Source of the DNA: Streptomyces sp. Tue6028
GTDB lineage: Bacteria > Actinomycetota > Actinomycetes > Streptomycetales > Streptomycetaceae
Length of the DNA stretch: 64,000 bases
Direction of reading: 5' to 3'
NCBI RefSeq assembly: GCF_002300165.1
Contig: NZ_MLCE01000006.1
Coordinates: 186,001 to 250,000 of the forward strand
The notes under the pieces were generated by a model. That model saw nothing but the letters and a program-made list of their open reading frames with translations. It was not told where the DNA came from and ran no database searches. Position numbers and translations under genes: made by a program. Positions 27,666 to 36,124 of the stretch are shown here, piece by piece; within the stretch, counting starts at the first letter, position 1, and each line of letters opens with the position of its first letter.

Positions 27666-30401
27666 CTACGGCATCCTGTCGCCGAGCAGCGCCAGATTCT
27701 CGATGGCGGCGAGCCCGTAGAGCGCGGTGTCGTTCGTGTACACCCAGTCGGCCTCGCTGCCCGGCACCAGGGTGACCGGACCGCTCAGCTTCGTGGTCCT
27801 CCAGGGCGAGGACTCGGTGTAGCCGTCGGAGCTGTAGAACTTCGTCCACGCGCGCGTGGCGAGCTTCGCGTCACCGGTCTGCACGGCGGCGTACGCGTCC
27901 AGGCGGGAGTGGCCCTGGAAGAGCAGCAGGGAGCCGAAGTCGGAGCCGTAGCGCGCCTTCTGTTCGGCCTTGGTGGCGTTGAAGTAGCGGCAGTAGTCGA
28001 GGTAGGCCTCCTTGAAGGCGGGCATGTCGACGAGGTCGATGAGCTCGGCACACAGTTCGTTGAGGCCGAAGACCGCGGAGAGGTGCGAGACGCCGACCGC
28101 GGGCGCCGCGGCGACGGCGAACCTGCCCGTGTCGAGGTCGTACAGCCCGGTGCCCTGGACGAAGCCGTTCGGCTGGGCGGCGATGGTCTCCATCGTCGAC
28201 AGCACGCGTGCCTTGGCCTTCTCCCACTTCGGGCCCTTGCGCTCCCACTCCGTCAGCCAGGCGGACACGAGTCCGCTCCAGTCCGTGCCGAAGCCGATGG
28301 ACAGCGCGTGCCGGTCGGGTGTGTAGGGCTCGGTGCGGATCTTGCGGATCGGGTCGAGGACCAGGAACGTCTCGTCGGAGTCGACGTTGGCGTGCATGAG
28401 GTCGCCGACGCGTTCGTCCGCGGTGAGGAAGTAGTAGTAGCGCCGGTACGTGGTGTTGGCGATGCGCTGCTGTTTGGCGCTGTCGGCGTAGTGCTGGACG
28501 CCGTGCCGGGTGCCGAGGCCCGCCCACTGGCCGAGGTGGTAGACGTCGACCTCGCCGGTGTGCCGGGTCATCGCCTCGGCGAAGCGGAAGATGTCCGCGC
28601 GGCCGCTGCGGAGGTAGGCGAACCAGAGCCAGAGGTCCGGCGACAGTTCGGAGTTGTCCCAGGCGTAGCCGCCGACGTCGTAGCGCCACTGGTGTCTGAC
28701 CGGGTCGTAGGAGTGCATGACGTCGCCGTAGTCCCAGAAGCCGTACCACCGGCGCATCTCCACCTGGTCCTTGTAGTAGGTGAAGAGGAAGTCGAGGTGC
28801 TCCTCGATCCTGGCCTTGGCGGGCGTGGAGCGGTCGGGCTCGGAGTAGAGGCCGGGGCCGAAGACCTTCGCGCCGATGAGTTGCTTGGGCGGTGCGGCCA
28901 GTTGCGGCAGCACCCGGACGGCCGCGACCTGTTCGGCGAGCTTCTCCGGCGCGGGTGTCGACTCGTTGGCCCAGAAAAGGAGTTCGGAGGTGCGGGCGAT
29001 GCCGTACGGGGTGCCGAAGCCCGGCTCGTAGTCCTCGTAGGTGATGTTGAGGCCTTCGAGCTGTTCGGCGTACGTGTCCTGGCCCATGCCGTCGTGGTAG
29101 AAGCGCAGGTCCATGGGCTGCGCCTCGGGCGACCAGAGCCACAGGGTGACCTCGGCCTCGTCGGTGTGGGCGTCGCGGATGTCGAGCTGCGCGGGGTATT
29201 TCTCCCAGAAGTCCCTGAGGCCGAAGGAGAGTCCGCCGGTGGGACCGCCGACGTAGCCGAAGCCGGAGGCACGCCGGCCGCCTCCCGCGCCGATCCAGCC
29301 GTGCCCCTTCTTCGTGCGCTTGCGCAGGGTGAAGCCGTCTGCGGACAGCTGGGCGAGGGTGTAGTCGCCCCATTCGGGGATGTACTGGAGCCGGGTCGTC
29401 ACCCGCTGGTCCCAGGTGGACGGGTCGGGCAGCTTCTGACCCGCGAACTGGGCGGCCTGCACGGCGGCACCCGGGTCGCGCCGCAGTCCGGTGACGCCCT
29501 TGACCGCCTCGCGCAGCAGACCGCTGTCGTCGCCGCCGATCCTGATGTGCCGGTCGTAGGACGCGTCGCGCAGGGGAACGCCGAAGCGCACGCCCAGGCC
29601 GCGGATGAAGTCGCCGCTCGGCTTCCCCGGTTCCTGCTTCCCGTCGAAGGTGATGGTGTGCACCATGCGGAAGGAGTCGGCGCCCGCGTAGAAGTACAGC
29701 CGGATCGAGAAGGGCAGCCAGCTCCGGTCGCCCTTGCGGTGCTTGCCGTCGATACGGACCACGGCGCGCACCGGGCCGTCCTGCTCGACCTCGGTCCGCG
29801 AGATGGCGCTCTCGAAGCGCTCGTACTTCTCCGCGCCCTGGTCCTCGTCCTCGATCTCCGGCTGGCGGACGAGGACCAGGCGGCCGTTCCTGGCGATCTC
29901 CGTGGAGCCCCGGGTCACGGACTTGACCAGGACCGAGCCGCTCTTGCCGATCTTCGCGGTGATGACGCCGGTGGACACGTCGACGGTGGCGCCGTTCCTG
30001 TCGACGGTCACCTTCTTGTCGGGGGCGGCCGGTGCGCCGGCTGTGAGCGTGTACTTCCCGGCGTCGGAACTCACCGCGTGCGCGGTCCACTTGAGGGAGC
30101 CGTCCGGCCAGTGGGCGAGCGGCCACGTCTGCACGGGGACGGCCTTGCCGTCGGCGTCCGTGAGCGCGAAGGTCTGGTCCTCCCGGTGGACTCCCTTCGG
30201 CCAGGGCACGCCGACGGTGGAGCCTGGGGCGGCGCCGAGGCCGCCGTCCTCCAGCCACTCCAGGGTGACGGGGTCCGTGCCGGTGGCCGCGGCCGCGGGC
30301 GCTGCCTGGGCGTCCTGGGTGCCCAGCGCCCAGCTGAACTGCGCGGCGGCGGCGGCGACGGCGGCCGCCTTGAGGAGGGATCTGCGGGGAATGGGGGACA
30401 T
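27666..30401 (-). CDS. exo-rhamnogalacturonan lyase family protein (PL26-like), Tat-exported
   Basis: Predicted secreted polysaccharide lyase attacking the rhamnogalacturonan I backbone of pectin. It has 911 residues. The signal peptide starts MSPIPRRSLLKAAAVAAAAAQ with a twin-arginine motif and ends near the AQAAPA cleavage region (about 34). A beta-rich N-terminal part (about 45-330) is followed by a large helical toroid-like domain with many aromatic residues (QVEMRRWYGFWDYGDVMHSY near 540-560; TTYRRYYYFLTADERVGDLMHANVDSDET). This matches the Penicillium PcRGLX-type exolyases that I recall as family PL26. The neighbours (YesL/DUF624 protein, two sugar permeases and a binding protein) support pectin use. 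Substrate specificity is inferred. Confidence 0.82.
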   Translation of the reverse strand: MSPIPRRSLLKAAAVAAAAAQFSWALGTQDAQAAPAAAATGTDPVTLEWLEDGGLGAAPGSTVGVPWPKGVHREDQTFALTDADGKAVPVQTWPLAHWPDGSLKWTAHAVSSDAGKYTLTAGAPAAPDKKVTVDRNGATVDVSTGVITAKIGKSGSVLVKSVTRGSTEIARNGRLVLVRQPEIEDEDQGAEKYERFESAISRTEVEQDGPVRAVVRIDGKHRKGDRSWLPFSIRLYFYAGADSFRMVHTITFDGKQEPGKPSGDFIRGLGVRFGVPLRDASYDRHIRIGGDDSGLLREAVKGVTGLRRDPGAAVQAAQFAGQKLPDPSTWDQRVTTRLQYIPEWGDYTLAQLSADGFTLRKRTKKGHGWIGAGGGRRASGFGYVGGPTGGLSFGLRDFWEKYPAQLDIRDAHTDEAEVTLWLWSPEAQPMDLRFYHDGMGQDTYAEQLEGLNITYEDYEPGFGTPYGIARTSELLFWANESTPAPEKLAEQVAAVRVLPQLAAPPKQLIGAKVFGPGLYSEPDRSTPAKARIEEHLDFLFTYYKDQVEMRRWYGFWDYGDVMHSYDPVRHQWRYDVGGYAWDNSELSPDLWLWFAYLRSGRADIFRFAEAMTRHTGEVDVYHLGQWAGLGTRHGVQHYADSAKQQRIANTTYRRYYYFLTADERVGDLMHANVDSDETFLVLDPIRKIRTEPYTPDRHALSIGFGTDWSGLVSAWLTEWERKGPKWEKAKARVLSTMETIAAQPNGFVQGTGLYDLDTGRFAVAAAPAVGVSHLSAVFGLNELCAELIDLVDMPAFKEAYLDYCRYFNATKAEQKARYGSDFGSLLLFQGHSRLDAYAAVQTGDAKLATRAWTKFYSSDGYTESSPWRTTKLSGPVTLVPGSEADWVYTNDTALYGLAAIENLALLGDRMP

Positions 30402-30663
30402 GGCCTTTCCTTTCCGAGCGGGGAGGTCAGGGGCATGACAGAGAGGGGCGCGGCGCCCGGGGCGCCGGCCTTGCGTGGAGTTCCCGGTGCCGTCGCGAGG
30501 TGCGGCACGGGGCGCCGGGTCTGCGTGACGTTCCCGGCGCTGTGGCGGGGCACCGGCCGTGCGTGCGGTCGTTCTCCGGGCCGTCGGTCAGTGGCGGTGC
30601 GTGCTGTTCCCGGCGCTGTGGCGAGGCACCGGCCGTGCGTGCGGTCGTTCTCCGGGCCGTCGG
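30402..30663. other. intergenic region with duplicated sequence between the lyase and DUF624 genes
   Basis: No gene is supported. It is filled mostly by the 76-base tandem repeat described separately and by a more diverged third unit near 30480-30529. Confidence 0.6.
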
Positions 30664-30676
30664 TCAGTGGCGGTGC
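30530..30676. repeat. 76-bp tandem duplication reaching into the DUF624 gene
   Basis: The 71-base block 30530-30600 recurs at 30606-30676 with a single mismatch (G to A), a 76-base period. The right copy includes the stop codon and last codons of the DUF624 gene (30664-30676), so the left copy is a duplicated 3' end. A further, diverged copy precedes them at about 30480. Confidence 0.9.
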
Positions 30677-31284
30677 CGGTGTCGCTCCTCCACCGCGACG
30701 GCCGCGGCCGCGACGAACCCGAGCACCGGCACCGCCAACGGCGCGACGAACCAGGCGGAGGAGGCCACCACGGCCAGTCCGCCGACGAGCAGGAAGGAAC
30801 CGGCGGGATCGAGCACGGTGCGGCGACCCGCGGCCGCGAGCAGCTCGCGCCAGGACGCCCCCGGTTCCCAGGACGCCGCCGCGCGCAGTCCGGCGACGGC
30901 ACCCGCGATCAGGGCGAAGAGGCCGACGGCCCCGACGACCGGTCCGCCGGGCAGCCCGGCGCGCACGGCCTGGACGTCCACCCAGACCGCGACCGCCCCG
31001 GCCCATCCGGCCAGACCGGCGATCCAGCCGCCCCGGACGGCCGCCCGGAAGTCGGCGGCGAACTCCTTCCAGCCGCCCGCTCGGTGGGTCGTTCGCCGCC
31101 GCAGGTGCCGGGCCCCGGCCGCGAAGGCGGCGGGGTACGTCACCAGGGGCAGCGCGGCCACCGCGATCCACACCCCGGTGAGCAGGCACTCCGCGAAGAC
31201 GGCGAAGCGTTCGGCGAGGACGGACTCCCTGGGCGTGCGCCCCGCGCGGGCCCCGGCCCGCGCCCGTGGCTGGGTGGTGGCCAT
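30664..31284 (-). CDS. YesL/DUF624 family membrane protein
   Basis: It has 206 residues with four or five hydrophobic segments: ECLLTGVWIAVAALPLVTYP near 30-50, AGWAGAVAVWVDVQ, GAVGLFALIAGAVAGL, AGSFLLVGGLAVVASSAWFVAPL and VPVLGFVAAAAVAV. N-terminal ERFAVFAECLLTGVW and TYPAAFAAGARHLRR fit the YesL pattern. In Bacillus subtilis yesL heads the rhamnogalacturonan (yes) operon; the biochemical role of the family is not established. It lies one base after the downstream permease gene and before the lyase, and probably belongs to the same transcript. The last residues (EERHRHRH) lie in a tandem duplication. Confidence 0.85.
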   Translation of the reverse strand: MATTQPRARAGARAGRTPRESVLAERFAVFAECLLTGVWIAVAALPLVTYPAAFAAGARHLRRRTTHRAGGWKEFAADFRAAVRGGWIAGLAGWAGAVAVWVDVQAVRAGLPGGPVVGAVGLFALIAGAVAGLRAAASWEPGASWRELLAAAGRRTVLDPAGSFLLVGGLAVVASSAWFVAPLAVPVLGFVAAAAVAVEERHRHRH

Positions 31285-31285
31285 G

Positions 31286-32164
31286 TCAGCCCTTCAGTCC
31301 GGACGTCGCCATGCCGTCGATCAGATACCTCTGGAAGGCGAGGAAGAAGAGGAGCACCGGCAGCAGCGCCACCAGCGACATCGCGATCATTCCGCCGTAG
31401 TTGGCGACGCCCTCCTGGTCGCGGAACATCATCATGCCCAGCGAGACCGTGTACTTGCTCGGCTCGTTGAGGTAGATCAGCGGGCCCATGAAGTCGTTCC
31501 AGGCGTTGATGAAGGTGAAGATCGCGCTGGTGATGAGGGCCGGGCGGCACAGCGGCAGCACGATCGACCAGTAGATCCGCAGGTGCCCGCAGCCGTCGAG
31601 CCGGGCCGCCTCGTCCAGCTCCCGGGGCAGGTTCCGCATGAACTGCACCATGAGGAAGACGAAGAACGCCTCGGTGGCCAGGTACTTGCCGATCAGCAGC
31701 GGCACGTAGGTGTTGACCAGTTCCATCTTCTGGAACATCACGTACTGCGGGATGAGCAGCACGTGGTACGGCAGCAGGAGCGTGCCGATCATCAACGAGA
31801 ACAGCAGGTTCCGGCCGGCGAACCGGATCTTGGCGAAGGCGTACGCCGTCAGCGAGCAGGAGATCAGGATGCCGACGACGGAACCGAGCGCGTAGAAGAG
31901 GGAGTTCTGGAAGAAGGTCGCGATGGAGATGTCGGCGATGCCGTCGGCCAGTCCCTCGAAATTGGTCAGGATGGGCCGGGTCGGGAACAGGTCGAGGCTG
32001 CCGATGATCTCCCGGCCGGGCTTGAACGAGGCCCCGACGACCCAGACGACGGGATAGAGGACCACGGCGAGGACCAGCAGGGCACCGAGGTGCCAGGCGA
32101 GCGAGCCGCCGTGCCTCCGTCCGAGCCGCGGGGGCCTGCGCGCGGTGGTCGTGGTGATGCTCAT
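31286..32164 (-). CDS. carbohydrate ABC transporter permease (MalG-like)
   Basis: Membrane subunit of an importer. It has 292 residues and six membrane segments, the first LAWHLGALLVLAVVLYPVVWV near 24-44. The EAA loop that contacts the ATPase is DEAARLDGCGHLRIYWSIVLPLCRPAL near residue 195-221. It ends RYLIDGMATSGLKG, the typical C-terminus of MalG/AraQ-type permeases. ATG at 32164 overlaps the stop of the other permease (ATGA). No ATPase gene is in the locus, as is usual in Streptomyces, where a shared MsiK-type ATPase energises many sugar importers. The substrate is probably rhamnogalacturonan oligosaccharides, by context. Confidence 0.93.
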   Translation of the reverse strand: MSITTTTARRPPRLGRRHGGSLAWHLGALLVLAVVLYPVVWVVGASFKPGREIIGSLDLFPTRPILTNFEGLADGIADISIATFFQNSLFYALGSVVGILISCSLTAYAFAKIRFAGRNLLFSLMIGTLLLPYHVLLIPQYVMFQKMELVNTYVPLLIGKYLATEAFFVFLMVQFMRNLPRELDEAARLDGCGHLRIYWSIVLPLCRPALITSAIFTFINAWNDFMGPLIYLNEPSKYTVSLGMMMFRDQEGVANYGGMIAMSLVALLPVLLFFLAFQRYLIDGMATSGLKG

Positions 32165-33129
32165 CGGGCGTCCTCCTCGTAGTGCACCCACCGCTTCTGC
32201 GACCAGAAGAGGACGGCCGTCACCAGCGCCACGGCCAGCAGCAGCATCCAGGCCATGGCGGACGCGAAGCCCATCTGGGACTCCTTGAAGCCCTTCTGGT
32301 ACAGGTAGCAGGTGTAGACGAGCGTGGCGTCGGCCGGTCCGCAGGTGGCATTGGAGACCACGTACGCCGAACCGAAGATCTGGAAGGAGTGGATGGTCTC
32401 CAGGAGCACGTTGAAGAACAGCACCGGCGAGATCATCGGCAGGGTGATGTTCCAGAAGCGGCGCAGCGGTCCCGCACCGTCGACCTCGGCTGCCTCGTAC
32501 AGTTCCTTCGGGACCTGCTTGAGCCCGGCGAGGAAGATCACCATGGGCGCGCCGAACTGCCAGACGGTCAGGGCGACCAGGCTGTAGAGCACCCAGTTCG
32601 GGTCCCCGACCCAGCCGCCCGTGTGGAAGCCGAGGAAGGACTGCGTACGGTCCACGACGGCGTCGTCGGAGAACAGCGCGCGCCAGACGAAGCCGACGGA
32701 GACGCTCGCACCGATCAGCGAGGGGGCGTAGAACGCGGCGCGGTAGAAGGCCTGGCCGCGGCGGCTCTGCGCGAGCAGCAGGGCGACCCCGAGCGCGAGG
32801 AGCAGTTTCAGCGGGGTGCCGATGACGACGTACTTGGCCGTCACCTCCACCGACTTCTGCCACCGAGGGTCGTCGAACATCTTGGTGAAGTTGTCGAAGC
32901 CGATCCACCGCGGCGAATTGAAGAGGTTGTAGTCGGTGAACGCGAAGTAGAGGGACGCGGCCATCGGGCCGGCCGTCAGCAGCAGGAAACCGGCGATCCA
33001 CGGGGACATGAAGAGGTAGCCGGCGAGATTCTCCCGGCGGCCCCGCCGTTTTCCGGCGGCGGGGGCTGCGGGGCGCTTCTCCGGGGCGTCGGGCGGAGAG
33101 TCCTTGACGAGCGTCACGGCGGTTCCCAT
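32161..33129 (-). CDS. carbohydrate ABC transporter permease (MalF/LacF-like)
   Basis: Second membrane subunit of the importer. It has 322 residues, with a basic N-terminus (RPAAPAAGKRRGRRENLAGYLF) and six membrane segments from about 38 (LFMSPWIAGFLLLTAGPMAASLYFAF). The EAA loop ELYEAAEVDGAGPLRRFWNITLPMISP is near 220. It ends SQKRWVHYEEDAR. Odd for the family is the Cys-containing loop SNATCGPADATLVYTCYLYQKGF, probably extracytoplasmic. ATG at 33129 overlaps the binding-protein stop by one base (TGATG). Confidence 0.93.
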   Translation of the reverse strand: MGTAVTLVKDSPPDAPEKRPAAPAAGKRRGRRENLAGYLFMSPWIAGFLLLTAGPMAASLYFAFTDYNLFNSPRWIGFDNFTKMFDDPRWQKSVEVTAKYVVIGTPLKLLLALGVALLLAQSRRGQAFYRAAFYAPSLIGASVSVGFVWRALFSDDAVVDRTQSFLGFHTGGWVGDPNWVLYSLVALTVWQFGAPMVIFLAGLKQVPKELYEAAEVDGAGPLRRFWNITLPMISPVLFFNVLLETIHSFQIFGSAYVVSNATCGPADATLVYTCYLYQKGFKESQMGFASAMAWMLLLAVALVTAVLFWSQKRWVHYEEDAR

Positions 33130-34418
33130 CAGGCGGCGAGGGCGGTCTTCGCCTCGGAGAAGAACTGCTTCACCGCGTCGGAGACCTTGGTCGTCCCCTG
33201 GGACATGTCGCCGCCGATGCGCAGGAACGCGGCCTCGACGGTGTCGGCCCCGGCCGGGTGCGGGGTGATGGCGCCGAGGACTCCGGCGCCGGCCACATCG
33301 GTCTCGTACTGCGCGATCGCCTTGTTGGGCGCGTCGGTCGGCTTGTACGCCTCGAACTGCTCGGTGGTGGCGAGGATGCCGCGGTCGTAGCCCATGATCC
33401 TGCCGACCTCGGGGTCGTGGACCATGAAGTCGATGAACTGTGCGACTTCCTTGGGGTGCTCGGTGCGCGCGGACGCGCTCAGCATCAGGGAGGCGAGGTA
33501 CTGACCGGTCTGCTTGCCGTCGGTCGTCGGGATCGGGGCGAGACCGTAACTGCTGTCGCCCTCCGCCGTGTAACGGACCGTGAAGTTGTCCCAGGTGAAC
33601 TCGGAGGCGGCGTGGCCCGCCGAGAGCGACGACTTCGGCTTGTCCTGCTCCACCCGCTTGGGGTCGGTGACGATGCCGGCCTTGACGCGGTTGTAGCCGT
33701 CCGTCCACCACTCCGTCAGATCGGCCTCGTCGAAACCGAGTCCGTCCTTGGTGAAGAACGCCTTGCCGTTCTGCCGGAGGTAGAGGTCGTAGAGGTACAT
33801 GATGCTGAAGTAGCCGGTGTCGCCCGGCACTTTCTGGGTGTCGTGGATCGTCTTGAGCGCGGCGAAGTACTCGTCCCAGGTCCAGCCCTGCTTCGGCTTG
33901 ATTCCCGCCTTCTCAAAGACCTTCTCGTCGATGACAAGTGACATGGTGTTGGATCCGACGGGAATGCCGAGCTGCTTTCCGTCGACCTGCCCGACCTTCT
34001 CGACTCCGGCACGGAAGTTGTCGAGGCTCAGATTTCCCGCGTCGATCTGCGACCTGAGGTCGAGCAGTACGCCCCGCTTGTCGTACTTCCGAAGAAATCC
34101 GACGGCGTTCTGGAAAACGTCCGGCGGATTCCCGCCCGCGGCCTGGGTCTGGAACTTCTCCCAGAACGCCACGTAATCCTGGAAGTCCGTCTTCACCTTG
34201 ATCTTCGGGTACTTCTTCTCGAAGAGCTTGATGGACTCGTTGATCCTCTTCGCCCGCTCGTCGGCGCCCCACCAGGCGTAGCGGATGGTGACCGTCCCGT
34301 CCCCGGCGCCGCCGCTGTCCCCGCCGCAGCCCGTCGTCGCGGCCAGCCCCAGCGTGGCCAGCGAAGCTCCGGCCGCCTTGAGGACGGTCCGCCTCTCAAC
34401 ACTCCCGTTGTTTCCCAC
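33129..34418 (-). CDS. ABC transporter sugar-binding lipoprotein
   Basis: Extracellular solute-binding protein (family 1) of 429 residues, anchored by lipid. The signal RRTVLKAAGASLATLGLAATTGC ends in a lipobox (ATTGCGG), and a twin-arginine pair precedes it. The mature protein has VTIRYAWWGADERAKRINESI at the start and ligand-binding segments such as GNPPDVFQNAVGF. I chose GTG at 34418 because GGGGAGG sits 7 bases upstream; longer in-frame starts include the operator region. It is the first gene of the locus: binding protein, two permeases, YesL protein, lyase. Ligand inferred as a pectin-derived oligosaccharide. Confidence 0.92.
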   Translation of the reverse strand: MGNNGSVERRTVLKAAGASLATLGLAATTGCGGDSGGAGDGTVTIRYAWWGADERAKRINESIKLFEKKYPKIKVKTDFQDYVAFWEKFQTQAAGGNPPDVFQNAVGFLRKYDKRGVLLDLRSQIDAGNLSLDNFRAGVEKVGQVDGKQLGIPVGSNTMSLVIDEKVFEKAGIKPKQGWTWDEYFAALKTIHDTQKVPGDTGYFSIMYLYDLYLRQNGKAFFTKDGLGFDEADLTEWWTDGYNRVKAGIVTDPKRVEQDKPKSSLSAGHAASEFTWDNFTVRYTAEGDSSYGLAPIPTTDGKQTGQYLASLMLSASARTEHPKEVAQFIDFMVHDPEVGRIMGYDRGILATTEQFEAYKPTDAPNKAIAQYETDVAGAGVLGAITPHPAGADTVEAAFLRIGGDMSQGTTKVSDAVKQFFSEAKTALAA

Positions 34419-34453
34419 AGTCGGGCCTCCCCGCAGCGTCGTCTCCGCCTGCA

Positions 34454-34479
34454 TGAATCGTTTCAAGTAAGCGCTTGCT
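34454..34479 (-). promoter_or_regulatory. candidate LacI-type operator(s) of the rhamnogalacturonan locus
   Basis: Two adjacent palindromes lie 36-61 bases before the binding-protein start: TGAATCGTTTCA (34454-34465) and AGTAAGCGCTTGCT (34466-34479, 12 of 14 positions symmetric around GCGC). The second resembles the CG-centred operators of LacI-family regulators. No such regulator is encoded in the window. Confidence 0.6.
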
Positions 34480-34484
34480 GGCAC

Positions 34485-35486
34485 AAGGTACGGAGGGCTT
34501 CGGGGCGCGTCAATGATTCGGACAGGAATTGATGTGCCGCGGCCCTCCGGCTCGACGACGGGCGTGCCGGGACGGAGCGCGAAGGGGCACCTGACCTCGC
34601 AGGTCGCACGCCCGCGGCCGACCGGTCGAACGCGACGGGACCGTGCTGCGGGTTGTGAACGGTGCCGAGCCCGGGGTACGTCGCAAAGGGAGCTCAGCCT
34701 CGCGGGAGGTGAGGAGGTTGCCCACCGTCGAGGAGGTTGCCCGCTGTCGGAGGTGAGGAGGATTCCCGTCGTCGGAGGCGAGGGGGATGCTCATCGCGGC
34801 CGGAGCCGAGTTCGTGGAGGGGCTGCCGTCACTGCGGGGCGCATCTCCACGGAGCGGAGCGCCCGGATTCACCGAGGGGCGCTCACCAGCGCCGGGACGC
34901 TTCGCGGGCACGTCACCGGCTTCGGCGGCACGCCATCGGCAGGTCACTCGCAGACGCAGCCGGCACTCCCGGCCGTGCCTCCCACAGCCGCCTGCGGGGC
35001 TGGGCGCCGGCGGGCTCCTCACCGACGCGCCCAAGACACGCGCCGCCAGGTCGCTCCCGATCGTAGGGCGCAGCCCTGAGGGACCCACAGCGCCGTCAGC
35101 AGCGCCCGGCCCGGACCCGTCGGCGACCAGACGCCGGAGCACGGCACGGACAGACACCCGGCGCCGTCAGGGCCACGGGTCGGGCGACCCCACCCGCTCC
35201 GGTGGCCGGATTCGAGCGGCCACGGCCCGTCCCGTCGACCCCTCGGGTGCCGAGGACGTCCGGCGACGGCCGACATGTCACTCCCCGTATGCCGATCAGG
35301 TGACGCGAAGGACTCCACGGAGGCGTCGGCAGGCACGCTCATGAAGCGGCCGGGCCCGCGCACCGGCACCGCGGCGCGGGCCTCGCCCGGCCCCCGCCGA
35401 CCGCCCACCGACCACCTGCCCGTCCGCGCGAACGCGCAGGTGGCGAGGGTCGTGCCCGGTGCGAGCCGGGCACACGGGAACGACGA
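34485..35486. other. about 1 kb without a credible gene
   Basis: The stretch between the operator and the tRNA-Val terminator has open frames on both strands, but they are Arg/Ser/Pro-rich shadows with no recognisable domain or good ribosome site. It holds imperfect repeats of about 25-27 bases built on GAGGAGGTTGCCC (34708-34790). It may be decayed coding DNA, for example a lost regulator or neighbour, but I cannot identify an ancestor. Confidence 0.6.
34708..34790. repeat. imperfect short direct repeats (GAGGAGGTTGCCC type)
   Basis: Three to four units of roughly 21-27 bases with a shared GAGGAGG(T/A)TTGCCC-like core are visible in the non-coding 1-kb stretch. Their purpose is unknown. Confidence 0.6.
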
Positions 35487-35525
35487 AGGCGGCCGGGTCC
35501 ACGTCGTGCGTGGACCCGGCCGCCT
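35487..35525 (-). terminator. terminator for tRNA-Val copy 2
   Basis: A perfect 17-bp stem (35487-35503 with 35509-35525) with a 5-base loop lies 11 bases past the 3' end of the minus-strand tRNA. The stem sequence differs from that of the copy-1 terminator. Confidence 0.85.
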
Positions 35526-35535
35526 GTCGTACTGG

Positions 35536-35607
35536 TGGGCGATACTGGGTTCGAACCAGTGACCTCTTCGGTGTGAACGAAGCGCTCTCCCACTGAGCTA
35601 ATCGCCC
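35536..35607 (-). tRNA. tRNA-Val (anticodon CAC), copy 2
   Basis: Identical in all 72 bases to copy 1 (24536-24607) and in the same orientation. The identity extends a few bases on both sides, from 35534 to 35610. Here CCA is encoded after the discriminator A (35535-35533), while copy 1 reads CCG. Acceptor GGGCGAT/ATCGCCC, anticodon loop TTCACAC. Confidence 0.97.
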
Positions 35608-35689
35608 GGGCGCAGAGAGAACATTACCCCATGTCAGGGGGTGCCCCGACCAGCGGCGAAGCGCCGGAACGACGTCCGGGCGAGCCTCG

Positions 35690-36124
35690 TCACTCCTTGA
35701 TGTTCCAGGGCATCTCGATGCCGAACTTCCACACGTAGACGCCGACGAGCACGGCCACGATCACGAGCCCGACGGTCGTCAGGATGATGTTGCGGCGCCG
35801 CACCTTCGGGTCGAGCGCGCGCTGTGTGGCCTCCGTGACCTTGCGCTTCGTCCAGCGGAGCACCAGCTGCGCCCAGACGAACTCGGTCGCCCAGATCGCC
35901 ATGCCGCCGAAGATCACCAGCCAACCGGGACCCGGCAGCGGAAGCATGATCACGCCCGCGACGACCACCGCGAGCCCGACCACGAAAACGCCGACCTGCC
36001 AGCTCAGGTGCAGTGCACGGCGCGCCTTGATGAATTCCGGCGCCCGCGAACCGAGCGGTCGCTCGGAGTTCTCCCCGTCGTCGGCCATGGCGATCCAGCC
36101 CGGCCCGTCACTCCCCGTATTCAT
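35690..36124 (-). CDS. PGPGW-motif membrane protein (TIGR02611 family)
   Basis: It has 144 residues. After a charged N-terminus (about 1-45) come two close membrane segments (WQVGVFVVGLAVVVAGVIMLPLPG and GWLVIFGGMAIWATEFVW) holding the family motif LPLPGPGW. A basic loop KRKVTEATQRALDPKVRRRN and a last helix IILTTVGLVIVAVLVGVYVW follow. Function unknown; the family is conserved in actinobacteria. ATG at 36124 has GGTAGGG upstream. It is divergent from ssgB, with a 190-base gap, a conserved Streptomyces arrangement. Confidence 0.87.
   Translation of the reverse strand: MNTGSDGPGWIAMADDGENSERPLGSRAPEFIKARRALHLSWQVGVFVVGLAVVVAGVIMLPLPGPGWLVIFGGMAIWATEFVWAQLVLRWTKRKVTEATQRALDPKVRRRNIILTTVGLVIVAVLVGVYVWKFGIEMPWNIKE

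Noticed and set aside
27909..31181. Open plus-strand frame of over 1000 codons opposite the lyase and YesL genes
   Set aside because: It is an antisense shadow of GC-rich genes: its protein is Val/Leu/Asp/Arg-biased low-complexity sequence with no domain, whereas the minus strand encodes recognisable families.
24536..35607. An integrated mobile element bounded by the two tRNA-Val copies
   Set aside because: No integrase, excisionase, replication or transfer gene lies between them; both tRNA genes are complete and each has its own terminator, which argues for tRNA gene duplication, not an att-site repeat.
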